Numbered from the stretch's first letter, positions 51,078-60,810 are shown. The stretch is DNA of 64,000 nt from Oscillatoriaceae cyanobacterium Prado104 (GCA_025454405.1 JALOON010000012.1:47951-111950), one strand, 5' to 3'. The notes: generated from the letters alone by a model not told the origin. A program made the numbers and translations.

Positions 51078-51962
51078 ATGGTATTGACACATCCTCTACA
51101 AGCATTGGAAGCAATCTTGAGACACAAAGATTCAAGTATTGGAACGATCGACCAAAAACGTAGTAAAAATTACTCGGGGGCGAATATTGTTCCAGCTCCC
51201 AAAGAACGAATAGACTGGTGTATCCAAATGGAGATGCTGATGAGTGATGTGAAATCTTCCTGCACCAACGAAGAGATTGCTGCGTGGCTGCGGGGATTGC
51301 TGACAGTAGCTTGGGCGGACGGCAATTTTGACGAAGACGAGCAAAAACTAATTGCTTCTTTAGCAAGCGACGGCTCGTTTCCCGTATCTGCTGAAGCAGG
51401 TTTTGAACCCATTCCCCCAGAGGAACTAGCTGCTGTTTTAGGAAAAGGCACCGCTGCAGGCGAGAATTTTTTGAGGACTGCAGTAATGGTAGCTTTAGCA
51501 GACGGCACGTACTCCTTCTGCGAAGATGAGGTACTCTACCAGTTTTGTACTGCGTTGGGACACAGCCCCGCGGCGCTCGAATCGCTGAGGCACACAATAG
51601 AAGACACCGAGTGCAAGCCGCAACCCGGGCCCAGCAAAGAAGCAGCCGTTCCCTTAAATACTGGAGTTAGCAACCTTGCCACTCTGCACCACCAGCAACA
51701 CCATCACGATGTGTTGCAGCCGGTCAAAAACTGGCTTGACGGCTGGGAAGTTCACGATCCCAGAGTCGCGCACTTCGTCTGCAAAATGATTCCGCCCCAG
51801 TGTCCCTTCGAGCGGGATATAGTTTTGTTCGGCCGCAAAATCGTGCATGTTCCGCCGATGTGCAAAATTAACCCGCTGTACGAACAGTTAGTGGGGATGC
51901 GCTTTCGGGCGCTGAGCTACTTGGCAGATGATTGCAAAGAAGATATATCGTCCTATTGCTAG
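51078..51962 (+). CDS. TerB-like/Mo-dependent nitrogenase C-terminal domain protein
   Basis: A 294-residue two-domain protein. Residues 60-185 resemble the all-helical TerB domain (AAWLRGLLTVAWADGNFDEDEQKLIASL and FLRTAVMVALADGTYSFCEDEVLYQF, two copies of the ADG-F--E-E motif). A His-rich linker (LHHQQHHHDV) leads to the C-terminal Mo-nitro_C domain (about 215-294): LDGWEVHDPRVAHFVCKMIPPQCPFERDIVLFG, HVPPMCKINPLYEQLVGMRFRALSYLADDC. The domain carries several cysteines, possibly metal ligands. The name derives from its genomic link to nitrogenase, but it is common in cyanobacteria that do not fix nitrogen; the function is unknown. No nif genes are present in the window. Confidence 0.88.
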   Translation: MVLTHPLQALEAILRHKDSSIGTIDQKRSKNYSGANIVPAPKERIDWCIQMEMLMSDVKSSCTNEEIAAWLRGLLTVAWADGNFDEDEQKLIASLASDGSFPVSAEAGFEPIPPEELAAVLGKGTAAGENFLRTAVMVALADGTYSFCEDEVLYQFCTALGHSPAALESLRHTIEDTECKPQPGPSKEAAVPLNTGVSNLATLHHQQHHHDVLQPVKNWLDGWEVHDPRVAHFVCKMIPPQCPFERDIVLFGRKIVHVPPMCKINPLYEQLVGMRFRALSYLADDCKEDISSYC

Positions 51963-51974
51963 TTGACAGTTGGT

Positions 51975-52057
51975 AAGGAGTTTTGAGTTTTGAATTTTGA
52001 GTTTTGAGTTAAACACAGTTCTGAAGTTCAAAACTCACAACTTAAAACTCAGAACTT
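51975..52057. repeat. GAGTTTT/AACTCAA inverted heptamer repeats
   Basis: GAGTTTT/GAATTTT heptamers (51979-52010) and complementary AACTCAC/AACTTAA heptamers (52032-52055) after the TerB/Mo-nitro_C gene, able to form a hairpin. Confidence 0.8.
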
Positions 52058-52066
52058 CCCCTCTCC

Positions 52067-52315
52067 CCCGCTCGCGAAAGTTTTTGTAAGTGCGAGCGTC
52101 CCCGCTCGCGAGGGTTTTTATGAGTGCGAGCGTCCTCGCTCGCAAAGGTTTTTGTAAGTGCGAGCATCCCCGCTCGCGAAGGTTTTTGTAAGTGCGAGCG
52201 TCCCCGCTCGCGAAAGTTTTTATGAGTGCGAGCATCCCCGCTCGCGAGGGTTTTTATGAGTGCGAGCATCCCCGCTCGCGAGGGTTTTTATGAGTGCGAG
52301 CGTCCCCGCTCGCGA
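52067..52315. repeat. 34-bp tandem array, seven full units
   Basis: Seven units of exactly 34 bp start at 52067, 52101, 52135, 52169, 52203, 52237 and 52271, with a partial eighth to 52315. Each runs CCCGCTCGCGA-(A/G)GGTTTTT-(GTA/ATG)AGTGCGAGC-RTC. Where two units meet, TGCGAGCG and CGCTCGCG pair around a TCCC loop, giving a hairpin every 34 bp. Units differ only by a few substitutions, so there are no spacers and this is not CRISPR. It lies between a repeat-flanked gene and obgE. Confidence 0.92.
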
Positions 52316-52418
52316 TCGTGGTTTAATTGACTCGAATTTGGTATAATATCAGATTCGAGTTAGCCAGCCATTTTAATGCTGTGCCGACTAATGACTAAAG
52401 ACTATTGACTAAAATATT

Positions 52419-53462
52419 ATGCAATTTATCGATCGAGCCGAAATTCAAGTTGTCGCGGGCAAAGGCGGCGACGGCATGGTAGCTTTCCGCAGGGAAAAGT
52501 ACGTGCCAGCAGGCGGACCTTCCGGCGGTAACGGTGGCCGCGGCGGTTCCGTATTTTTAGTAGCGGTGGAAAGCCTGCAAACGCTGCTGGATTTTCAGTA
52601 CAACCGCATTTTTAAAGGTCAAGATGGGAAAAAGGGCGGCCCGAAAAATATGACCGGTGCTAGCGGGGACGATCGCGCGATCGAAGTTCCTTGCGGTACA
52701 GTAGTTTACGATGCTTTCACCGGCGAACCTTTAGCAGATTTAGTCGAGCCCGGAGAGACTTTTTGCGCTGCCAAAGGCGGCAAAGGCGGCTTGGGAAATA
52801 AATGTTTTTTAACCAATTCCAACCGCGCCCCCGATTATGCAACGCTAGGAGGAGAAGGAGAACAAAAATTTTTGCGTTTGGAATTGAAACTGTTAGCTGA
52901 AGTCGGAATCATCGGCTTGCCGAATGCCGGAAAATCAACGCTAATTTCAGCTTTGTCGGCAGCGCGACCCAAGATAGCAGATTATCCGTTTACAACCTTA
53001 ATTCCGAATTTGGGAGTAGTGAGAAAACCCAGCGGCGACGGTACAGTATTTGCCGATATTCCGGGATTGATTGAAGGCGCGCATGCAGGCGCGGGACTCG
53101 GTTACGAATTTTTGCGGCACATCGAACGGACGCGATTGCTGCTGCATTTAATCGACATTACAGACGCAGATCCGATCGCGAATTACAACACGATTCAAGA
53201 AGAATTGCAAGCTTACGGGCGAGGTTTAGCAGATCGCAAGCAGATTTTAGCATTGAATAAAGTAGATGCGATCGACTTGGAAAGCGAAGAAATTAGGAAT
53301 TTAATAGCTAGATTGAAAGAAATTAGCGGAGTGCAAATCTTGTTAATTTCCGCTGTCAGTCGAGTGGGATTGGATGAATTGATGCAAGAAGTGTGGCAGC
53401 AACTCGACGAAATGAATGAAAGCGAAGCAGCAGGGTTACTGACAGCCGGAGTATCGCAGTGA
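52419..53462 (+). CDS. obgE: GTPase ObgE/CgtA
   Basis: A 347-residue Obg GTPase. The glycine-rich Obg fold fills residues 1-158 ([30 protein letters not shown]); the G domain follows with the P-loop GLPNAGKST, switch [18 protein letters not shown], and LNKVDAID for guanine recognition. The usual C-terminal OCT domain is missing, as in many cyanobacteria. Obg proteins bind the 50S subunit and couple ribosome maturation to nucleotide state. ATG 52419 is the family start. Monocistronic. Confidence 0.96.
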   Translation: MQFIDRAEIQVVAGKGGDGMVAFRREKYVPAGGPSGGNGGRGGSVFLVAVESLQTLLDFQYNRIFKGQDGKKGGPKNMTGASGDDRAIEVPCGTVVYDAFTGEPLADLVEPGETFCAAKGGKGGLGNKCFLTNSNRAPDYATLGGEGEQKFLRLELKLLAEVGIIGLPNAGKSTLISALSAARPKIADYPFTTLIPNLGVVRKPSGDGTVFADIPGLIEGAHAGAGLGYEFLRHIERTRLLLHLIDITDADPIANYNTIQEELQAYGRGLADRKQILALNKVDAIDLESEEIRNLIARLKEISGVQILLISAVSRVGLDELMQEVWQQLDEMNESEAAGLLTAGVSQ

Positions 53463-53497
53463 AAAGCAATATTACTATTTGCTAAATATGCAACAGC

Positions 53498-55252
53498 TTA
53501 TTTTACAGCTTTCAAATCTGCAAACCAAATAGCAACTTCATCATCTCGATTGTCCTTAAACTTAGTCCATGTTGTTGCTTGGATAAATTTCTTCTGGATT
53601 CGCAACCGCCTCTTTTCATCTCGATCTATACTTTTAGCAAGCACAAGTATCGCTCTTAAATCTTGAGATGTTGTGATTTTGCGATTAGTCTCCTGCCCTT
53701 CAGCTTCTTCATTGAGCGGGAGGAACCTAGATTTGATTTCCAACCACCAAGAGAAACGAATATCTCGATTGTCTTTAACAAAAACCACAACATCTTTAGG
53801 GGATGTTACAACCGAATTAATTCGAGCAACTACCGACTTGACATCGTGCTTTGATAAAAGAGGCATATAGAGAAAATTATCTCCAGACACGTAATCTTTA
53901 CGCAGGTTTGCTGCCGTAGCAGCATCTGCTAAGGAACTTAGCGGTGGCATTAATAAAAAAAACATCAATGCCAGCGATGCTAAAACTTTTGATATTTTGG
54001 ATGCTTGCAGATTGAAAATCAAGTGCAGGTATGAAGTTACAATATAAAATACAGTAATTACCAAAACACTCGAGCTATAACGACCGATCCCAAAATTTAA
54101 AAGATTTATTCCTGTTTTTTGAGATATATATGCGATGAATAAAAAGGGAATACCCGTGATACAACACCAAAAAGTCAGAGCTTTTTTGTCCCATATGTTT
54201 TTGGCGCAGTACAGGCAAAAACAAGCAATTACTAAAGTTCCGCCGAGTCCTACAATCGTTTTAAAAATCTCAGCTTTTTGAGAAATATCTAAACCAAATA
54301 AATTTTCAACAATTGCATTCGCATACATCAAAAGCCTTTTTTCGGCAAAAATTTCTGAATTGAATAGACCCAAACCTGGAGCAGCCAGTAAAGCTACCAA
54401 TAAACGGAATCCTCTAGTATAAGGCGATGGAGATTGAATAGCAGCTTCAAACTGTTCTACAGCACTATTTACTCCCGCCAGCGATCGGTGGATTGCCGTC
54501 AGTAACAAAACAGGAAATAAAGTACATACCGCAAAAACTCCCAATAAAATTAAGCGCTTGCGTAAGGGATAGTTTCGCTTGAAAAATAACAAATCAATAC
54601 CTATATATGTCGCCACACCTAATGAAACTAAGAATCCGGAATATTTTAACCAGTAAACTCCTCCCAAAAGCAGACCTAATAAACTTGAATGAACTAACAG
54701 ATGGTTGAAAGGTTTACTGGGGAAATCGAGTTGCCAGCAAAAATAAATAGTGTAGAGCAACAACCACGGCAATACCGCCCACGGGATGATATCTCCGGCA
54801 TAAAAAATAAACGCGCATCCAATTTCTAGATAATAAACAGAGAGCAAGCAAGATACAATTATTTTTGCTCTTAAATCGGAGCCGATCGCCTCTACTAACT
54901 TAATACACCCTATCCCGCCGACAACAAACAAAATGTATGCGGTGGTTCTGGCTGCGACTCCTAAAGGCAAGCCAATCGCAGTTAAAGGTAAAAATGCCAT
55001 TGAGACACCCGGAGCGTGCCATACGATCCAAGTTTGCAGGTTTTGAGATATGTCTTTGGGATTTGCTGTTACCAGACAGTTAAGCAAACTAGATTCTCCT
55101 CTCAACCACTGTTGGATGCCTTTCAATTGAGGGATCGGATCGAACTCTATTTGGTAAGCAAAAACAGAGCTAACAGTAAAAAATATAGCGGTCAAAACAA
55201 TGAATATTAAATAGGGTGCCGAGTTCCGACATCGTAAATTTCTTAAATTCAT
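53498..55252 (-). CDS. Polytopic membrane protein, GT39-like or unknown
   Basis: A 584-residue membrane protein with about eleven to twelve predicted helices, one large loop after the first helix (YQIEFDPIPQLKGIQQWLRGESSLLNCL) and a soluble C-terminal domain of about 110 residues (SWWLEIKSRFLPLNEEAEG...ATTWTKFKDNRDDEVAIWF). The overall design resembles GT-C glycosyltransferases of the PMT/ArnT type; the expected acidic pair in the first loop is not obvious, so I do not assign an activity. ATG 55252 is preferred over a TTG six codons upstream. Convergent with obgE. Base composition is more AT-rich than its neighbours, which may point to transfer. Confidence 0.75.
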   Translation of the reverse strand: MNLRNLRCRNSAPYLIFIVLTAIFFTVSSVFAYQIEFDPIPQLKGIQQWLRGESSLLNCLVTANPKDISQNLQTWIVWHAPGVSMAFLPLTAIGLPLGVAARTTAYILFVVGGIGCIKLVEAIGSDLRAKIIVSCLLSVYYLEIGCAFIFYAGDIIPWAVLPWLLLYTIYFCWQLDFPSKPFNHLLVHSSLLGLLLGGVYWLKYSGFLVSLGVATYIGIDLLFFKRNYPLRKRLILLGVFAVCTLFPVLLLTAIHRSLAGVNSAVEQFEAAIQSPSPYTRGFRLLVALLAAPGLGLFNSEIFAEKRLLMYANAIVENLFGLDISQKAEIFKTIVGLGGTLVIACFCLYCAKNIWDKKALTFWCCITGIPFLFIAYISQKTGINLLNFGIGRYSSSVLVITVFYIVTSYLHLIFNLQASKISKVLASLALMFFLLMPPLSSLADAATAANLRKDYVSGDNFLYMPLLSKHDVKSVVARINSVVTSPKDVVVFVKDNRDIRFSWWLEIKSRFLPLNEEAEGQETNRKITTSQDLRAILVLAKSIDRDEKRRLRIQKKFIQATTWTKFKDNRDDEVAIWFADLKAVK

Positions 55253-55648
55253 AATTTTATTTTTATGCAAAAATATTACTATATCTCGGAAAATTATTTT
55301 TGCCGTTTCTCTTTATATTGATTTAATTTTTGCGATAGCTTATATAGCAATTACGAAATTGTTGTGGCAAACAAAACACTACTTTTTCTGTTCGATCGCA
55401 CCTCCATCTCGTGGTGGATTCCGTAAAAAGGGGGACTTTGAGAAGACTCCTGTCCCCCCCTTCTGTAGGGGCGGTGCCCCCGTGCCCGCCCCAGGCTAGG
55501 GGGGATCTAGCCTTAATCGCCAAACAGTAGTCTCTGAAAGGATTTGACCTTAAGTTGACACCAATGGGCGAAGCGCAAGCGGAGGGAGTGCCGTGTCCCT
55601 AAAGGTTTGGCGATTAAAATAAAGGGGGTCTCAAACCCGGATTTGGTA
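55253..55648. repeat. Interspersed repeats between membrane protein and secreted protein genes
   Basis: No gene. 55427-55507 holds a GGGGGATC-family element with a GC-rich centre GTAGGGGCGGTGCCCCCGTG; 55566-55600 holds GGCGAAGCGCAAGCGGAGGG and AGTGCCGTGTCCCTAAAGG. Confidence 0.7.
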
Positions 55649-56041
55649 TTAATTGCGAATTCGCCCGTTATAATCGACTCTCACCCCTCCATCTCGCGAA
55701 ACGGTGACAACTGTCTCTACAAAATAAACAGATGAACCGGGCCTGTATCCTTTAAAAGTAAATGTCCAACTGCCGTTGCCGTTATCTACAAAAGGCGATT
55801 CTGCAGAAGTACCGTGCATCGATGCTTCCGCTCGATAATTGCCCAAACCGCCGTTAATTTTTTCTGCTGCTTGACGCGCTAAATTTTTCGCGCGATTCAG
55901 TTCGATATTATTGGAAATAATTGTGATGTCGTCCTGCCGGGATTGGGCGTAATAATTTGGATTGCTGAAGGCGGGGGAGATTCCTGCTGCGAATACAGTT
56001 GCCAGGGCGATCGAATAAGCAAGTCGGTTGCTGAGTTTCAT
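55649..56041 (-). CDS. Small secreted protein, function unknown
   Basis: A 130-residue protein with a clear Sec signal peptide (MKLSNRLAYSIALATVFAAG, cleavage probably after AFS). The mature part of about 104 residues has a helix (NRAKNLARQAAEKINGGLGNYRAE) followed by beta-strands (GSWTFTFKGYRPGSSVYFVETVVTVSRDGGVRVDYNG). No cysteines. Similar short periplasmic proteins occur in several filamentous cyanobacteria, with no function known to me. Monocistronic, ATG 56041. Confidence 0.8.
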   Translation of the reverse strand: MKLSNRLAYSIALATVFAAGISPAFSNPNYYAQSRQDDITIISNNIELNRAKNLARQAAEKINGGLGNYRAEASMHGTSAESPFVDNGNGSWTFTFKGYRPGSSVYFVETVVTVSRDGGVRVDYNGRIRN

Positions 56042-56613
56042 CTTACAAAGTGAGTTATTTATAGTTTAAGAAAATCTACAAGACTTGCGGGAAAATTTCG
56101 GGATTTTTGGCGAAAAATTTAGAGGGGTCAAGTTCGATCGAATTCGATCTAAATCGATGAAAAATAGACGCTGCGATGGCTTGGCCAGCCACAGACGCAT
56201 TTCAACCAAGGAAACCGGTTTTTTGAGGAAAATTCTTGATTGTAGCGGACAGATTCGCTAAAAACCCGGTTTCTGACCCCCCAGCAGCCAGATGTATTTA
56301 CTATCCCTGGAGCGATAAATGTCTTTTGGGGCGGTTAGAGTATTTCGCTATGAAAAAATAGACTCAGCGATCGCCATGACGAGATGCTTTTGTTGACCTG
56401 CGCTCTTGGTGTGCCAGCCTCTGCTAACCTATCATATGCAATATGGAGTCATCCGACAGCAAACAGTAGATAGTAGCTGGCAACAGGCAGAAGCAACCCC
56501 GCAGATCGATCCTCGGGCTGACAACTCTGGTAGCGAAACAGGTGCTTGCATCTCAAAGTTTTCTATCTATAATAAGTACCGCCGCCGAATGATTTCAGCT
56601 TTTTTAGGTAAGT
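56042..56613. other. Intergenic region with AGAAACCGG hairpin, copy 5
   Basis: A 570-bp gap. 56208-56274 holds AGGAAACCGGTTTTTTG paired with AAAAACCCGGTTTCT around a loop with GCGGACAGATTCGC. The frame at 56406-56660 has no protein-like features. This region must contain the promoter for the long gene downstream. Confidence 0.6.
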
Positions 56614-59600
56614 TTGTTGCAAGCCGCATTCCCAGAGGTCCCCGCCTTGAATTCTCATAAATACAAAATTCAAGCTCTAATTGCTGAGATTGACGAGGTA
56701 CTCAGCAAGCCCGCGCCCCGCTTGCCTTGGACTGGTTCGATCGATACTGTCCACCAGCGCCATCTTTTAGAGCGAGTTCGCACCTATCTTGTTTCCCAAG
56801 ACTCGAAGCTACCGGCGGGCAAAAAGCCGCCCGACAACCAAAATTTACCCCTGGCACCGGTGCGGGTGCCTCCACCGCCACCGCGTCCCCCGCAGCCTCC
56901 CGCCGCAGCTAGACCCTCCGCCACCGAGCAAATCGTGCAGGCTGTTACAGAAGAAATCGGCAACCTGCGCGACAACTTGACGCAGCCCCTCCAAGAGGAC
57001 ATCCAAGCCCTGCGCCAAGAACACAGATCTCTAATTGAAGAAATCAAACAGCTTGAAGCCCGACGCCAGCAGCAGCAATCCCTCGCGCAGCAGCAAGCCA
57101 ACCAACAGCAAATTATTTCCGAATTCATGCAGGCGCTGACGGGTCAATTGCAAGAAGCTTTCGCCCGCAGCGCTTACCCAATGCCGGGGAATTTGTCAAC
57201 TCAGCATTTGGAGGCAGGTAGCGTACCAATGGCGTTAGGTGCTGCCTCCGACTCGGGGCTGGCGGCAGGTCAGGAAATGGCGGGAGAACTCCCGATGCTG
57301 ACGCCGGCCGAGAGGTTAGAGCAAATGCAGCAGTTCCAAGCCCGCGCTGACAGCTTGATGATGCGCCTCGATTCGACGCTGAATGTGGTGTTCGAGACTT
57401 TGCACGACAACTTGCAAAACTATCAAGAATCTTTGGAACAGGGACTTGACAGAATGCACGGTTTGGGGCAGCAAAGCGAGGCAATGTTCGCGGCCTGGGT
57501 AAACCGTTTGGCGGAACAGTTGGGACGCGAAACCTATTCCTGGACTCAACGCCCGATCGACCTGACTGGCCGAGAAGCCGACGCCTCAAGAACGATCGAC
57601 CCCACTGCTGCAGAGTCGATGCTGCCAAACACAGCCCGATCGCGCCCTGTCGAGACGCCAATTCCCGAGCCGGTCGAGGAAAACCGCAGCAGTGACGAAA
57701 TCGCAGAACAAGACAGATTTCCCTATGCGGGTTCAGAAGTTTCCCCGCAGTTCGGACAGTTGAGGCGCGATCGCGATCGCACTCCCACCCCCATCTCGCT
57801 GCCGGATTTGGAAGAAAATTTGTTCGGCACCGAACCGATGGGTTCGCCACCACCAGCCTATTCAGAGGCTGAAGTAGAAACTGCCGCATCAGAAACAGAT
57901 GACAATGTTGAAGATGTGTATGCTAGTTTGTTCGCGACAGAGGAAATTGCCGACCTGGAACTCGAACCCTTCGTTCTGGAAAATACCGAAACTGCTGCAG
58001 AAATGTCAGCCGAAACCTCTCAAACTCCTGCTGAATCCCCAACTGTAGAGCTTCTAACTACTGAAAATTTGTTTGCAAATTTGTTGGATGAAGGCGAATC
58101 TTTGGGCGATTTTCTAGCAGGAGAAGATTCAGATTTTGTCATCGCTAATTCTGTAGAGGAGCTAACTTTAGATACTTCGGATTTATTTGAACCCCAAATT
58201 GCACCACCTGAGGTTCCACAATCCGAAATTCCGACAGGGGAACTGCAAATTGATACGGGCGATCGCTCGGCACCTTCAGTACCCCAGCAGCCGGTTGCTG
58301 CAACACAGGCCCCAGAAATTAGCCCTGCCCCAAGGCAGGCCCGAGTGCCCAGCGCCCAAGACGTTCAAACGGGCGAATTCGGCTCGGATTCTGATGATTT
58401 TTACATTCATGCTTCGCCGGACGAAAATTTGTTACCGGTTTTGGAGGAACCCCAGGAACCGGAAGACCGCAGTATAGATTTAGACAACAACACGCTGCAA
58501 CAGTTGGAAGCGGATTTGTACAATCTGGAAGGACTGGAAACTTCTGCATCCGGCCGCGCGCCACTGGGACTCGATTACTCAGAGGCGGGTGCAGACAATC
58601 CGTTCACCGAGGCTGCCGGGGAAGAATCCGGGACTCTGGAGGATTTGTTTGCAGATGTGTTGGCAGGTTCGCCGTCAGATGAAGCCTTAGATGAAGCCTT
58701 TAGTTTGGAAGCGGAACTCGATGCTGAGTTGTTTGCCGAATCTGAAGACCCGAATGTTACTTTAGATGACATTTTGGCGAGTTTGGGTCAACCAGACACA
58801 GAGCCCGTGAGGACTCTCAATCCGGAGCATGGAACTGTCGGGGAAACTCTTCCCGACAGTCAAAAAAAAAAGCTAATTTCGATCGAACCGCCTGAAACTG
58901 CTGCGGGTGTTGGCTTTGCTGCGATCGCCCCTGGATTCCCGGAATCTGAAACTCAATCTGGCAAAGGCTGGCATTCTAACTGGTATTTGGGCGTTGACTT
59001 CGGCACTACCGGGCTGTCGGCTGCTTTGCTCGATCGCGCTAGCGGCCAGTTGTACCCGATTTTCTGGGAACCGAAACAGCATTCGGAAACTTCGGAGTCT
59101 GAGGTTTCCGAACCTGAGGCAATCTTTCGGATTCCCCCGGCTGCTGTGTTAGGGGACAGAGAGCGATTTGCAGGCAGCGAGGAATCCGCCCTGCCCAATT
59201 TCAAACTGCCTTTAAAAGTCGGCGTTCCTTACCTGCGGGAAGCTGGGGGAGTTTACGAACCGGTGTTTTTGCAGTCCCCAAATCGGGAAGTATCGATCGC
59301 CATGCCGCTGCAAGGTTTGCGGGCTTTGCTCGCTACTTTAAATCCGAGGCAAAATCCGTCAATTTCCGATCGACCGGCACAATTTGCTGAAAGTTCCGAG
59401 CCTGCAATCTCGATTCCCGATTTTACCTGCAAGGCTGCCGGACTGGAGCAGTCCGTTTTGGAAACAGCGCTGCTGGATTTGCGGGGCGTTATCTTGGGAA
59501 CTCCGGCCGGTTGGTCTGATGCTTATCGGTTTAATTTGCGGGAGGCTGTTTTGGGCGCGGGCTTGGTAAGTTCGAGTTCGCAGATTTTTGTGGTGGAAGA

Positions 59601-60810
59601 TGCGATCGCGACTTTGCTATCGGCTGTAACTCCTGTTAACAATCCAAATTCGATCGACTCTGCTGGTGGCGGATCTGTTGCTGGCGATCGGCAATCCGCG
59701 CCGCTGGTGCTTCGCCCTTCCTCTTTTAGCGGGGGAACTTTAATTATTAATGCTGGCGCGACGACGGTGGAATTAGCTTTAGTCGATTTGCCGGAAAATA
59801 TTCAAGATTTAACTCATGCCGATTTTGCCTGCCACAGTTTTGATTTTGGTGGCGATGCTTTCTGTCGGGATATCATCTGTCAGTTGCTTGCCAAAAATGA
59901 ATTATTGGGGATGAAGCTTGCTGCGCCTCGCCCCGGACATCCAGATTTGAGCGATCGCTATAAATTAGAGCAACAGTTGCAGGGTTCCGATCTCGGGCGG
60001 CAACTGCTAGCTGCGGCGAGAAATTTGAAAGTGATTTTGCAGCATCAAGAAAGCTTTATTTTAGAAGTCGATGGGCATTTTTGGGAAGTGAAGCGCCGGG
60101 ATTTGGAAACTGAAGTTTTAGTGCCTTTCGTACAGCAATTGAACCGGGAATTAAATGCTTTGTTAAGCCTGGTGGGAATGTCGGCGGTGGGAATCAATCA
60201 GGCGATTTGTACCGGCGGGATGGGTACTTGGCCGGCAATTGCCCGCTGGCTGCGGCAAAAACTGCCAAACGCGATCGTCATTCAAGACTCAGAATTAGAG
60301 TTCGATCGAGAATACAAAAACACCAATTTTAATTTTAAAACCTGTCGCGTTGCTCGCGGATTGGCAAGTTTGCCTCTCTACCCCCAACTTTTAGATTTAT
60401 CGCGGCAGCAATACAGCGACTTTTTTATTCTGTGGGAATTAATGCGGGTTATGGGAGCAGAAATTTTCAGCTTTGAAGAAATTGTGCAATTATTGCAGCG
60501 CGCGGGTGTCAATACCCGCAACTGCGAACCCCGGATTTTAGCAATTTTGGAAGGAAAATTGCCCGATGGCATGGTGCCTCGGGAGGCAGATTTCATGCTG
60601 CTAACTGAGGAGTCGAGGCAAAATCCCGACTGGCAAGAAATTTTGGCAGAGCCGCTGTTCTTTCAAGAGGTGCCTGCAGGTTATCGCTTGAATGTGGAAC
60701 ATGCCGCTGTTGTCCGCGAATATTTAGGCAAAATCGCGTCTGACAGCCAGCAAAAGCTGTTAGAGCCGCTAACAATTGCTTGGGAGAGTCGCGCCCGGAT
60801 GTATCAGTAA
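56614..60810 (+). CDS. Coiled-coil/acidic-linker/Hsp70-actin-like ATPase protein
   Basis: A long protein of up to 1398 residues. Residues 1-75 form a helical head (LNSHKYKIQALIAEIDEVLSK, RHLLERVRTYLV); a Pro-rich linker follows (about 76-108); a coiled coil spans about 110-290 with many Gln; an acidic, low-complexity region about 300-770 follows; and an actin/Hsp70-type ATPase domain from about 789 carries phosphate-1 YLGVDFGTTGLSAALLD, phosphate-2 GTLIINAGATTVELALVD, DFGGDAFCRDI and adenosine loop AICTGGMGTWPAIARWL. A substrate-binding domain like DnaK's is absent; the C-terminal 150 residues are helical. The TTG at 56614, behind AGGTAAG, is the most likely start but uncertain. Conserved in filamentous cyanobacteria without known function. 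Confidence 0.8.
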   Translation: MLQAAFPEVPALNSHKYKIQALIAEIDEVLSKPAPRLPWTGSIDTVHQRHLLERVRTYLVSQDSKLPAGKKPPDNQNLPLAPVRVPPPPPRPPQPPAAARPSATEQIVQAVTEEIGNLRDNLTQPLQEDIQALRQEHRSLIEEIKQLEARRQQQQSLAQQQANQQQIISEFMQALTGQLQEAFARSAYPMPGNLSTQHLEAGSVPMALGAASDSGLAAGQEMAGELPMLTPAERLEQMQQFQARADSLMMRLDSTLNVVFETLHDNLQNYQESLEQGLDRMHGLGQQSEAMFAAWVNRLAEQLGRETYSWTQRPIDLTGREADASRTIDPTAAESMLPNTARSRPVETPIPEPVEENRSSDEIAEQDRFPYAGSEVSPQFGQLRRDRDRTPTPISLPDLEENLFGTEPMGSPPPAYSEAEVETAASETDDNVEDVYASLFATEEIADLELEPFVLENTETAAEMSAETSQTPAESPTVELLTTENLFANLLDEGESLGDFLAGEDSDFVIANSVEELTLDTSDLFEPQIAPPEVPQSEIPTGELQIDTGDRSAPSVPQQPVAATQAPEISPAPRQARVPSAQDVQTGEFGSDSDDFYIHASPDENLLPVLEEPQEPEDRSIDLDNNTLQQLEADLYNLEGLETSASGRAPLGLDYSEAGADNPFTEAAGEESGTLEDLFADVLAGSPSDEALDEAFSLEAELDAELFAESEDPNVTLDDILASLGQPDTEPVRTLNPEHGTVGETLPDSQKKKLISIEPPETAAGVGFAAIAPGFPESETQSGKGWHSNWYLGVDFGTTGLSAALLDRASGQLYPIFWEPKQHSETSESEVSEPEAIFRIPPAAVLGDRERFAGSEESALPNFKLPLKVGVPYLREAGGVYEPVFLQSPNREVSIAMPLQGLRALLATLNPRQNPSISDRPAQFAESSEPAISIPDFTCKAAGLEQSVLETALLDLRGVILGTPAGWSDAYRFNLREAVLGAGLVSSSSQIFVVEDAIATLLSAVTPVNNPNSIDSAGGGSVAGDRQSAPLVLRPSSFSGGTLIINAGATTVELALVDLPENIQDLTHADFACHSFDFGGDAFCRDIICQLLAKNELLGMKLAAPRPGHPDLSDRYKLEQQLQGSDLGRQLLAAARNLKVILQHQESFILEVDGHFWEVKRRDLETEVLVPFVQQLNRELNALLSLVGMSAVGINQAICTGGMGTWPAIARWLRQKLPNAIVIQDSELEFDREYKNTNFNFKTCRVARGLASLPLYPQLLDLSRQQYSDFFILWELMRVMGAEIFSFEEIVQLLQRAGVNTRNCEPRILAILEGKLPDGMVPREADFMLLTEESRQNPDWQEILAEPLFFQEVPAGYRLNVEHAAVVREYLGKIASDSQQKLLEPLTIAWESRARMYQ

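Noticed and set aside
51078..51962. Genuine nitrogen-fixation gene
   Set aside because: The Mo-nitro_C domain is common in non-fixing cyanobacteria and no nif gene is present in the window.
52035..52269. ORFs with repeating ARTYKN-RERG on the minus strand
   Set aside because: Artefacts of the 34-bp tandem array.
52067..52315. CRISPR array
   Set aside because: Units are contiguous 34-bp near-identical repeats without variable spacers, and no cas genes are near.
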